Below, in pieces: positions 41,111-50,900 of a DNA stretch of 64,000 bases; position 1 is the stretch's first letter, and the number at the start of each line of letters is the position of its first letter. Both the position numbers and the translations under genes were made by a program. The notes below the pieces were generated by a model. It had not been told where the DNA came from, did no database searches, and saw nothing but the letters and a program-made list of their open reading frames with translations. The stretch is from Oegoconia quadripuncta. Lineage: Eukaryota > Arthropoda > Insecta > Lepidoptera > Autostichidae. The DNA lies in the NCBI GenBank assembly GCA_949316235.1, contig OX438749.1, positions 16,880,414 to 16,944,413 of the forward strand. The letters are read 5' to 3'.

Positions 41111-41786
41111 TCTGAAGCAATGTGTCGGGTTTTAACATCTATAAATGTTAGGTATTTTGTCAGTTGGTGAGTGCCAACCAATTCAGTAATTTTGCCTGAC
41201 CACAGTTATCCACTATGATTATGATCTCATAATATCTGCGGTCTGCAGGTCTAGGCGGAACCTATTGTATGACAGATAATTCCTGCATTATTGAAGACTC
41301 TGAAGGGAAACGTCTACAATCCATCTAGACAATCAATTGAATGGCTAATTCAACGATCTACCTATTACATATTAATAGTCTGCCTATTTCTGCTCCTAGG
41401 GCTTAGCAATTTTAGTTATTAAAAGCTTTTAAAGGTTTATATTATCTCTGAAAATGTTTGAAAAGATTTTGTTGAAATCTCTAGGGACGGCAAAAAGTGA
41501 AACAGCGCTCACAACACGACAGAACATCCATTTGCTAGACAATATATACCCATCTGAATTCCGTAAATTCCTCAAAAAAACTGGTAGAAAATCACCTCGC
41601 CTGATAAAGTTTTAACGACTCGACGGTCGCAACCAGGGCAACTATGACAAAGCAAGAATTTAAATGAACTTTCCTATTGTCTTCCCGATTAATGGCTTGA
41701 CTATTCAAACTACTTTTATTGCTTTTTATTTAAGAACATTTGTACCAATCTACTTTAGTTGCATAAAATTGGAATGACATCAGAAG
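41111..41786. other. Unassigned intergenic sequence
   Basis: Nothing recognised. Confidence 0.45.
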
Positions 41787-42060
41787 AAAAGAAAGAAAGA
41801 AAGAAACTGTTTATTCGCCAGTTTGACACATATACAACAATTGTTAGGCAAGTAAAATAACAGAACACTCAGATAAGTGTCACAGCAGCGAAACGGAAAC
41901 GACTCAGCTATATGCTGAGCCTATAAGAGCTCAGCGCTGGTTTACTGTCGCACCCAGAGCAGACGAGTTACCGTCGCTAGTTGCATAAAGACAGGACAAG
42001 TCAAATGATTTAAAATGTGCTATGTAAATGAAATAAATACATAAAGATACTTCTTATGTG
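41787..42060 (-). mobile_element. LINE 3' UTR with (TTTC)n tail (family M)
   Basis: On the minus strand: 'accagcgctgagctcttata', 'ggctcagcatatagctgagt' and 'tgtgtcaaactggcgaataa', then 'acagtttctttctttctttc'. A polyadenylation-like word and a tandem tail mark the 3' end at about 41787. Confidence 0.55.
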
Positions 42061-42463
42061 CATAAAAGTTATATATATAAATAAACTTCCCTTGAAGAAC
42101 AAAGATAAATAGAAAGATAAAGATAAAGATAAATATAGTTTATTTGTAAGAGCATGAGTAAATATTGTACATTCAGATGTTATATTAAATTTAGTCCTAT
42201 ATGTCTTGCCTCACGGCGTACAAATCGTCGGTGATTATACAAATCAACCAAAAGAGAATACAATAAAATTACATTCATTACATATTATTTCATTTAGCAA
42301 ATTCAATAGTAACAATGTCAAAATATATAAATATACAAATTAAATGGGTTGGGCAGCATATTGAATAAGTATTAATTATGTCAAATTAAAATACAATCAT
42401 TAAATTATTATAGTTAAACAGAAAAAGGCAGAGCAATTTTATTGTCAGTTTTTATACAATCTT

Positions 42464-45397
42464 TTAAGTAAATAAATTTTTATCATTTAAGAAGTCTTCA
42501 ATTTTATAATAACATTTTTCGACTAATATTTTCTTTAATTTCATTTTAAACATATGACAACTGCACTGCTTTAGTGCATTAGGTAATTTGTTAAAAACTT
42601 TAGGGGCCATACAATATACACTTTTGCTCATTAGAGCAGTATGTGACCTTGCCAAGCAGAGTCTGCTGTTATCACGAAGGTTACGATTGATCGCATCTTT
42701 CTGAAGTTGAAAAAGCTCTGGATTGTTTTTTACAAAAGTTGCTAACTCAAAAATGTAGACAGAATTAAGCGTCATAATTTTATATTTTTTTAAATAGGGA
42801 ACACAAGTATCAGTAGGTTTTAGATTAAAGATAGCTCTAATACATTTCTTTTGGCATTTGAAAATTTTTACCTTATCCGTTGAATTGCCCCAAAATATTA
42901 TTCCATATCTTAATACTGACTCCACTAAAGCATGGTACGCTACCAAAACTGCCTCCACATTAAGAGTCTGACTAAGCCTATATAGAGCATATGAAGATCT
43001 TGACATTTTCATGCATAGATGCTCCACATGCATCTTCCAATTAAGGGACTTATCAACATAAACCCCAAGGAATTTTGTTACTTCTACATCATCTACTGTA
43101 GTGCCTTGATAACTAATATTCAAGTTGGGTACTATATTAGGTTTTCTCTGGCTGAAGTGCATTATTTTAGTTTTGTTTAAATTTACCATTAAATTATTGT
43201 TTTTCAACCAGCTTATAATGTCACTCAGAGTGTTATTAATGTTGTTTTGATATGAATCTTTATTTTCACATTTTATTATAGCTGTACTGTCATCTGCAAA
43301 GATTGTCATAGGGTGATCCGTTGAATTGGGTAGGTCATTGATATAAATAATAAAAAGCAAAGGTCCTAATACACTGCCTTGTGGTACACCATATTTATTT
43401 ATTATTTTATTTGATCGATATATTACCTCCTTCTTAGTTCTTAAGTTAATTCGAGGTATTTCTACATACTGCTCTCTGTTATGTAAATATGACTCGAATA
43501 ACAAATGAAGGTTGCCACGTATCCCGTACGCTTCTAATTTGTTCAAAAGAATTTGGTGATCTACATGATCAAATGCTTGCGTCATATCCATGTAAATTGC
43601 GCAGATAGGGTTTCGTAGGTCTACGTTTGTAGTAACCACATTAAGAAAATTAAATATGGCCATACTCGTCGTTCTATTTTTTCGAAATCCTTGTTGTTCC
43701 TTTGCAAACAATTTGTTCTTCTCAAAATATGTGTATAATTCTTGATGTATGTATTTTTCGGAAAATTTTATAAACACAGTGCTAATAGCAATTGGTCTAT
43801 AAGAGGTCATATCCAGTCTATCGTTTTTTTTATACACGGGCTTTACCACAACAGTTTTTAATTTATCTGGGAAAACTCCTACATTTATACAGAGATTTAT
43901 AATATGACTTAGATGTGGAGCTATACAGTCTGCAATAGTTTTTACTATTTTGATTGATACTCCATCATAACCAACACTATTTTTATTTTTTAAATTTTTT
44001 ATAATAGTATATATGTCTTTAGGTATACTCGGTTTCATAAACATCGACTTGGATTTGTTTACAATGTTTGATTTTTTTGGTTTTTCTATATTTACGCGTC
44101 GTGAAACTTCATCAACAAAATAATCATTTAAGCTATTCGCTATTTCCTGGGGGTCACTTATAATATTATTACCATTTAATTTTATATTCATTATGGTATT
44201 TTTTGGCTTGTTCAATTTACATCTATTTATAATTTGCCAAACTGTTTTACCTCTATTATCTGAGTTTTTTAACCTATTGATGTTATGAATGCGCTGATTA
44301 ATTTTTATAATATTTTTTAACGAGTTGGAATAGCTTTTAAGTTTTATTTTGTTTGTAACAGTTGGTTTTAGTCTATATTTCCATAGCAGGCTTCTATTTA
44401 TTTTGCAACTGTGCTTTATACCGCGTGATATCCACTGAGGTTTTTTAATTGTTTTTATAGTTATATTATTAATTGGAAAACACAAATTATAGAACAAAAG
44501 AAATGTATCATTAAACAAATTAAATGCTTCATTAGGATCACTAGTAAAATAAATGTCATTATATGTCAAGGTCTCCATACAATGTCGAAATTTTTTGATA
44601 TATTCTATACCGTAATCTCGTTTTTTTACCCGCCATTGATTTATAATACATGTATTTTTCACTGGGAACTTCAATAATTGAGCAGTATGGTCCGATAGAC
44701 CTAATTCTATGAGATCACATTTACTTTTGATTGGTTTTTCATGTGCAATATTATCAAGACAGGTGCCACTAATGAGTCTTGTGGGCTGCCTGATTTGTAG
44801 ATGCAAGTTAAAGTTGTACAAAACTGTTTCTATTTCAAGTGTAAAGTTATTGACTTGTAAAATGTCTATATTGAAGTCTCCACAGAGAATAATATTGTAT
44901 TTTTTCTTTTTCCGCAAAGTACACAAGACCATCTCAAGTCTTTCAAAAAATAAATTTAAATACATTCTTTTCCTATTTGATTTTGGAATCCTATATATAC
45001 ATAAAACTATCACCTTACAACTAACCAATTCCACCGCACAACACTCAAATACACCACGTATAGAGAGTTGTGAAATCTCTGACAGTTCGTTGCACTGATG
45101 ACCAGTTTTGACCAAAATACAGGCCCCTCCCTTTTTTTTGTGTCTATTATATGATGCTACAATGTTATAATTTTGTATAAATAGAGCTTCCTTGCAACTA
45201 TCAGTCATATTGTGCTCCGTGATACAGATCACATCAACAGAAATCTCCTTGTCTTGAAGTTGTTCTAAACCGATTGCTAACTGATCAGCTTTATTTATTA
45301 AGCCTGGAATGTTTTGATGTAGTATGTATATGTATTTATAAATGAAAAAACCCAGATGAAACTTGGTCATTTTCCTTCTTGGACAGCATCTCCACAA
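42464..45397 (-). CDS. CR1-like ORF2: endonuclease and reverse transcriptase
   Basis: Encodes 977 residues and copies the element by target-primed reverse transcription. The N-terminal APE-type endonuclease shows 'QNIPGLINKADQL' (about 28-40), 'ICITEHNM' (E near 61), 'CGDFNID' (about 171-177) and 'LSDHT' (about 237). The RT domain has 'IYMDMTQAFDHVDH', 'YGVPQGSVLGPLLFIIYIND' and the catalytic FADD at 700-703. A C-terminal region after about 780 has the usual LINE thumb and tail texture. No stop or frameshift is present, so it is potentially active. The frame overlaps the end of ORF1 by 62 bp; the first Met is in the overlap and the true start is uncertain. Reinitiation or a shift after ORF1 is likely. 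Clade placement (CR1/Jockey superfamily) is inference from domain order. Confidence 0.93.
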   Translation of the reverse strand: MWRCCPRRKMTKFHLGFFIYKYIYILHQNIPGLINKADQLAIGLEQLQDKEISVDVICITEHNMTDSCKEALFIQNYNIVASYNRHKKKGGACILVKTGHQCNELSEISQLSIRGVFECCAVELVSCKVIVLCIYRIPKSNRKRMYLNLFFERLEMVLCTLRKKKKYNIILCGDFNIDILQVNNFTLEIETVLYNFNLHLQIRQPTRLISGTCLDNIAHEKPIKSKCDLIELGLSDHTAQLLKFPVKNTCIINQWRVKKRDYGIEYIKKFRHCMETLTYNDIYFTSDPNEAFNLFNDTFLLFYNLCFPINNITIKTIKKPQWISRGIKHSCKINRSLLWKYRLKPTVTNKIKLKSYSNSLKNIIKINQRIHNINRLKNSDNRGKTVWQIINRCKLNKPKNTIMNIKLNGNNIISDPQEIANSLNDYFVDEVSRRVNIEKPKKSNIVNKSKSMFMKPSIPKDIYTIIKNLKNKNSVGYDGVSIKIVKTIADCIAPHLSHIINLCINVGVFPDKLKTVVVKPVYKKNDRLDMTSYRPIAISTVFIKFSEKYIHQELYTYFEKNKLFAKEQQGFRKNRTTSMAIFNFLNVVTTNVDLRNPICAIYMDMTQAFDHVDHQILLNKLEAYGIRGNLHLLFESYLHNREQYVEIPRINLRTKKEVIYRSNKIINKYGVPQGSVLGPLLFIIYINDLPNSTDHPMTIFADDSTAIIKCENKDSYQNNINNTLSDIISWLKNNNLMVNLNKTKIMHFSQRKPNIVPNLNISYQGTTVDDVEVTKFLGVYVDKSLNWKMHVEHLCMKMSRSSYALYRLSQTLNVEAVLVAYHALVESVLRYGIIFWGNSTDKVKIFKCQKKCIRAIFNLKPTDTCVPYLKKYKIMTLNSVYIFELATFVKNNPELFQLQKDAINRNLRDNSRLCLARSHTALMSKSVYCMAPKVFNKLPNALKQCSCHMFKMKLKKILVEKCYYKIEDFLNDKNLFT

Positions 45398-46808
45398 CAG
45401 CGGGATAATGGGTATCTTCTTCGTTATATTCTTCTATTTGATTCAACAGAATGCTAATGTCATGAAATATTATTTTACACGCATTATTGTTCACGCGTCC
45501 AGTAAAACGAGAATACATATCATCATAATTATATGTCAAGTTAAGATTAGAATCGAGCATATAGGCGTACTCATGCGTCATTATATCTCGATAAAGTAAT
45601 TTGTTAAAAGATTCTATTCTCCAATTGTACATTTTGCTATATATTCCCAATTTGAACGTTGGTGCACATATGATAATATTTGTATGTGTTAAGGCTTTTA
45701 GTTTATCTCTGATGTACTGAACTAAATTTACATAATCTTGTGTCACTTTAAAATCTTCCTCCGCTACAAATATCAAACAATAATCGGACAGGCTGTAATC
45801 GACCAATATTCGATCAATATTGTTCAATAAAACTTTGATGGCTACATTTGGAGTCAAGTAACGACAAATGTCATATTTAGGGCTCAGATTCTGTGTGGCA
45901 ATTTTTAATGTTTTATTGTATTTAATTGGGCTCACTATGCAGATTTTGTTCTTGGAACCTGTATTACATTGGTATTTGGATGATGATACATTTTTAGTAT
46001 AACTGTTTGTAGGATCTGGAACCGGTGGTACCGATATTTGGGATGTCCGATTGGCTTGTGGGCTTGATACCTGAGATGGCAGCACTTGCAATGAATCTTT
46101 ACCGATATAATTCAAGTTGATGCAAGTTGAATTTAAGTCTGTGCTGTTATCTTCGGGAGTAAAAATTATCTTTTTTGTAGTAATGCTCCGTCTCTTTTTA
46201 CTAGGAGTTTTAGAGGTTGACCTGCATATATCAGTGAGTATATTTATTTTTGTCTCATACTTTGTTATAGCTTTTTTTAATGTGCAATTTTCTGATAACA
46301 AGTTTTCTATCTCTTTTTCAGCTATTAATAACTGTTCCTGGAGGTTAATAACTTTATGATTCAAATTTTCTAATTGGTGGTGTACATTATCAGAAATTTC
46401 CGGACAGCTTCTATTAAATTTACTCGTGGGTGATGAAGGAATTGATGAAAAATCAAGTTCTTCTGTTTCTGATAAAGCCTCGAAAGAGTTATCTGTTGGT
46501 ATATTTATTTGATACTTTTTTATCCGAGTAGTTATATTATCGCTTGATGTAACTGGTGACGAGATACTGTAGTGATAAGAATTTGGAGAATCCGTACAGG
46601 TTCTGTTCTTTGTTATCCAGCATAATCGACAAATCCAGTTAATTTTGTTTTCCGCTGTCATTAGATAAAATCGTTTTGAAGTAACGTCGGCACATTCTAT
46701 GTGATAATAAGCTTTACAACAGAAACATGCTAGTAGTTCACGATTTGTAATGTGAAGAGAACATTTTATGCAATCTAACGCCATCTTGTAGCAACAGCAA
46801 GTAAACAC
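45336..46808 (-). CDS. CR1-like ORF1: PHD finger, coiled coil, esterase-like
   Basis: Encodes 490 residues, thought to act as the RNA-binding chaperone part of the ribonucleoprotein. The N-terminus has a C4HC3 PHD-type zinc finger (C13, C16, C28, C31, H36, C39, C60, C63). A Ser/Thr-rich linker follows, then a coiled coil of about 40 residues ('LENLHKVINLQEQLL'-like leucine heptads, near 143-190). The C-terminal 170 residues resemble the SGNH-esterase fold reported in CR1-group ORF1 proteins: 'DYCLIFVAEEDF' stands where a GxND block is expected, and no clear catalytic Ser or His motif is visible, so it may be inactive. ATG at codon 9 ('caagATGGCG') has a better start context than the first Met. 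Confidence 0.82.
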   Translation of the reverse strand: MFTCCCYKMALDCIKCSLHITNRELLACFCCKAYYHIECADVTSKRFYLMTAENKINWICRLCWITKNRTCTDSPNSYHYSISSPVTSSDNITTRIKKYQINIPTDNSFEALSETEELDFSSIPSSPTSKFNRSCPEISDNVHHQLENLNHKVINLQEQLLIAEKEIENLLSENCTLKKAITKYETKINILTDICRSTSKTPSKKRRSITTKKIIFTPEDNSTDLNSTCINLNYIGKDSLQVLPSQVSSPQANRTSQISVPPVPDPTNSYTKNVSSSKYQCNTGSKNKICIVSPIKYNKTLKIATQNLSPKYDICRYLTPNVAIKVLLNNIDRILVDYSLSDYCLIFVAEEDFKVTQDYVNLVQYIRDKLKALTHTNIIICAPTFKLGIYSKMYNWRIESFNKLLYRDIMTHEYAYMLDSNLNLTYNYDDMYSRFTGRVNNNACKIIFHDISILLNQIEEYNEEDTHYPAVVEMLSKKENDQVSSGFFHL

Positions 46809-46904
46809 GAGAAGTACTCCGCCAGGACGTGTGCAAAAAGCCCGATGAATGATATCCTGTATTCTGTTTATTTATTATAAAATGAAATACAAAAAGTTCA
46901 ACAG

Positions 46905-47000
46905 TCCATGACACCAGACATGAGATTCGAACTCGATCCCTGTCAGTCTCCACATCGATGTTTAAACCACTACGCCATTCAAGGAGATGAGCTAACGTAC
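46905..47000 (-). mobile_element. tRNA-like SINE head
   Basis: The minus strand reads 'gaatggcgtagtggtttaaa' (box A) and 'gatcgagttcgaatctcatg' (box B) with 40-odd bases between. It does not fold as an intact tRNA. It differs from the SINE-A, B and C heads. The body, if any, runs toward 46860. Confidence 0.5.
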
Positions 47001-47317
47001 GAAAATAACATACGCCTTGTTGCGCATTAAAGTCCGTGACAAGTGAAAGGTGGTTTGAGTGTAGGTAGTATTCAATAGCAAACGACAACGGCCGAATTTG
47101 ATTTTATATTTTAAATTTAACACTGATTCTCCACAGAAAGTTTAAATATGGTATTGTATAATTAGTTTAAATTAGGTTTAGTTTATTTTTATTAATATGT
47201 TAGGTACAAAATGTTTTTGGAACACACTGTAACACACTGAATAGTTTATTCACAAAATGTCACTCACATACTTGAGCAATACAGTCACAAACACTTACAC
47301 ACTATATTTACACTAAT
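47001..47317. other. Spacer between CR1/SINE and BEL
   Basis: Nothing recognised. The last 5 bases, 'ctaat' (47313-47317), are the left target-site duplication of the BEL element. Confidence 0.6.
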
Positions 47318-47574
47318 TGTTTACACATCATGGATGAGTGGAACGCAACGAAACGTGAAGAGAATCGCACGCGCATCGGAACGCACCTATTGTTATTTTT
47401 TTTAATTTTTGAGCTGTCAAAAATGAGCTCTCTTGCATCATCCACCCAACGCGCAAGAACGTAGCGTATATTTCTTTTATCTGCTCAATCAATGTAAATG
47501 TATAATTTCTCAAGAATTAAACCAAATAATAAGAAGAGAAAACAAGTTTTTTTCCAAAACCAATATCCAAGACA
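47318..47574 (+). repeat. BEL 5' LTR
   Basis: 257 bp, begins 'tgtttacacatcatggatga' and ends 'caatatccaagaca'. It would hold the promoter and polyadenylation signals; no unambiguous TATA box is visible. Confidence 0.97.
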
Positions 47575-47579
47575 GTTTT

Positions 47580-47597
47580 TGGCGACCGTGACAGGAC
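47580..47597 (+). promoter_or_regulatory. BEL primer-binding site (tRNA-Arg)
   Basis: 'tggcgaccgtgacaggac' begins 5 bp after the LTR. It is complementary to the 3' end of a tRNA ending ...GTCACGGTCG-CCA, which I recognise as an insect tRNA-Arg 3' end. The tRNA identity is from memory and should be confirmed; the leading TGG (pairing with CCA) is seen directly. Confidence 0.85.
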
Positions 47598-47978
47598 AAG
47601 AAGACACGATATACAAGGAAGCCAGGGCGTGGCAGCAAGTCATCGATACAGGGGAGTGCCCATTCCTTGCATATCCTAATCCTAAACCCATAATTTATAC
47701 TTAATTAACCCCTCCCCCGTTTTGCAATCGAGTTTTTTCCCTTGCTTACGCGCACTTGCCGACTAATTCCAGCTTGGTGCATACGGCGTCAGTGCAAGCA
47801 CGCGGTGTACATAACCTCGCTTTACGTCACCACACGCGACAATTTGCAATCGCCTGGATGCTGGCTGGCTTCATTGTGGCTCAATAACCATTTGTGAGTG
47901 GGGAAATAAGCAGTATACAATAAAAAGGCCATAAGGTATTTAATTTAATTTTTTATCACACGTTCTTACTTATCTACA
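47598..47978 (+). other. BEL leader region
   Basis: 380 bp between primer site and gag-pol start. It contains a C/T-rich block, 'accccttcccccg'-like, at 47707-47722. The short ORF spanning LTR and leader (47498-47704) is probably not translated usefully. Confidence 0.6.
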
Positions 47979-50900
47979 ATGGAGGAAACAGATAAAATTA
48001 AAACTTTAAAAAGAAAAAGAGGTAGTATAAAAGCGCGTATAACACTTTTTAAAACATTTTTATCTACATTTGATAAGTCTGAAAGTACTTCCAGTCGAGA
48101 ATTAAAAGAAATTCAAATTAGAATAAGTAAAATGCAGTCATTGTATCAGGAATTTGAAATTGTGCAAGGCGAGATAGAGGAGAGTGTAGATATAATGACA
48201 GAGGAGATTGAGGAAAGAGGTCTAATTGAGGATCAATATTTTGAATTACTCGCTACGGCTCAAGAACTTGTTGATCTCCATTTAAAAGACATATCACCCA
48301 ATATTGCTAGGTCTAATGAGCCCGTAGAGGAATCGGTGCATTCCGGAGAGTATAATTATAACATAAAATTGCCAACAATATCTTTACCATCATTTGATGG
48401 CACATATGAAAAATGGCTTGAGTATAGGGACACATTTCAATCACTGATTCATGAAAATACGTCACTCACCGATATAACTAAATTTCATTATTTAAGATCC
48501 TCGCTTCATGGAAGTGCTGCCTTAATTATAAAAGCTTTAGAATTTGCATCTAAAAACTATCAAACAGCATGGAAAATGTTATGTGATCGTTATGATAATA
48601 AAAAACAGCTTATAAATAACCATTTGAGTGCTTTATTAAAATTTGAAACTATGAAAAAAGAATCAGCTGTGACGCTTCATACATTAATTGACCACATAAC
48701 TAAGCACCTAACATGCTTGACTAACTTAGGTGAGCCCACTGACAATTGGGATACTTTAATAATTTTTATGTTTGCAAGTAAATTAGATAATACAACTACT
48801 CGTAAGTGGGAGGAGTATAAAAATACATTAAATACAATGCCTAAGTTGGATATGTTCTTACAGTTTTTGAGAAACTGCGCTGATATTTTGGAAACATTCC
48901 AAGCTAATAAGATGGATAATGTAGATAATCATATTAAGTATGTAAAGAAAGTTGACAAGCCACAAAACAAATCCTTTGTGGCAGCCATGCATGACTACAA
49001 GCCGCAATGTCCCATTTGTAAAGAAGAGCATCGTATATTCCAATGTAAAACTTTTATGGATAAGACCCCGGAGGATAGGAATTCAGAAGTCTCAAAAAAC
49101 AAATTATGTATAAACTGTCTCCGCAGTGGTCATTTTGCTCCGCAGTGTAGATTGGGGCCCTGTAAAATATGTAATCGTAAACATAATTCATTATTACACG
49201 TACAAAAAACATATAGGCAAATGCAACAAGCACAAGTAAATGATCAGGAAAAAGCAACCAGTAGTATATCTAATCCAGTGGCGTTGTCTTCATGCATGGA
49301 AGGTCAAGTTTTATTATCAACTGCCTTAGTACATATTGTAAAACACCAGAGCAACCAAGTAGTAACGGCTCGAGCACTTCTTGACTGTGGAAGCCAGTCA
49401 TCATTTATAACACAACGTTTTATCAAAAAACATAACCTCCACACTCAAGAGGCTCAATCGATCAATATTTCAGGTATAAATAATATTGCATTTCAATGTA
49501 ATCAGCGCTGTAAATTGACTATAAAATCGCTAACCAATAACACATTTGCACAACAAGTAAATTGTATAGTTGTGCCACACATTACAAATGATTTGCCCAG
49601 TAAGAGAGTGTGTGATGTTAACATTCCACAGAATATAAAGTTAGCTGATCCTACATTTATTTTACCTTCTGAAATTGATATGCTGTTAGGGAGTGAGATT
49701 TTTTGGGACATCATTGAAACTACTAAAATGTGTACTGGAAAAGGACAACCAATATTGCAAAACAGTAAATTAGGGTGGTTAGTAGTAGGGCCTGTAAATG
49801 GTAAAATTGATAACACAGATAATGTATATTGTAATTTTAGTCGAGACATAGATGCACAGTTGACTAAATTTTGGGAAACAGAGGAAATCCCAACAAAATC
49901 TAAATATCTATCAGTAGAGGAACAGGCATGTGAAACACATTTTATGGAAAACACAACTAGATTAGAAAATGGCAAATTTTGTGTAAAATTACCTTTGAGG
50001 ACTTCTCCTGAAGTTTTAGGGGAGTCATATTCAATCTGTAAAAGACAATTAGTTGGGCTTGAGAAACGTTTTCTAAAACAGCCAGCAGTATATAATATGT
50101 ATAAAGAGTTTATTGATGAGTACAAAGAACTAGGTCACTTAACAGTCATTGATATTCCAGACCGGGGTAATTACTTACCTCACCATCCTGTTATACGAGA
50201 AAATGCAGAGAGCACTCGTCTTAGGGTTGTGTTTAATGCTTCTCAAGTTACAAATTCAGGAATGTCATTAAATGATATTTTAATGGTAGGTCCAGTTGTT
50301 CAGGATGACTTGTTTTCAATCTTGATTCGTTTTAGACAACATCGATTTGTGTTCACTGGAGACATCGAGAAAATGTATAGAATGATTGAAGTTCATAATT
50401 CACAACGAAAATTACAATTAATTTTATGGAGAGAAGAAAATAATCTTGATGAACCACCTCAATGTCTTCAATTGAATACCATTACTTATGGGACATCATC
50501 AGCTCCCTATCTAAGCACGAGATGCTTAGTTCAGCTCGCTCGTGAATGTGAAGATGAGGAGGTAGGGCGAGCACTAGAGCGTGATGCATATGTAGATGAT
50601 ATTTTAACTGGAAAGGAAGAAGAGGCAGAATTACAGCATTTGTATAGCACAATTAAAGAGGTTTTAGGATCAGCTGGATTCAATTTACATAAAATTAGAT
50701 CTAATTCTCCCCGTCTGTGTAGTTCAGATGACACTCAAAAATCATTCCAATTAAATCAAAATTTTAATACATTGGGCTTGAAGTGGCAACCCATGCTAGA
50801 TGAGCTAAGTTTTTCAAATCCAGAATCAAAAAGCAACACTTCAGAAGTAAATAAAAGAGTAATTTTGTCTGCCAGTTCAAAAATATTTGATCCATTAGGC

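Larger units (their letters stand above)
42103..46850 (-). mobile_element. CR1-like non-LTR retrotransposon, apparently complete
   Basis: Minus-strand element with two overlapping ORFs, a 3' UTR of about 360 bp and a terminal microsatellite of 'TATCTT' units (42103-42137, plus-strand 'agataaagataaagataaat'). Simple-repeat termini instead of poly(A) are usual for CR1-group LINEs. The 5' limit is not exact; ORF1 starts at 46808 and a tRNA-like SINE head lies at 46905-47000. Target duplications were not resolved. Confidence 0.85.

Noticed and set aside
44709..45098. 129-codon plus-strand ORF
   Set aside because: Antisense to the CR1-like ORF2 and without any domain.
47498..47704. 68-codon ORF in BEL LTR and leader
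   Set aside because: Overlaps the LTR and primer-binding site, has no domain, and starts upstream of the real gag-pol ATG.
49502..50125. 207-codon and other minus-strand ORFs within 48858-51613
   Set aside because: Antisense shadows of the BEL gag-pol frame.
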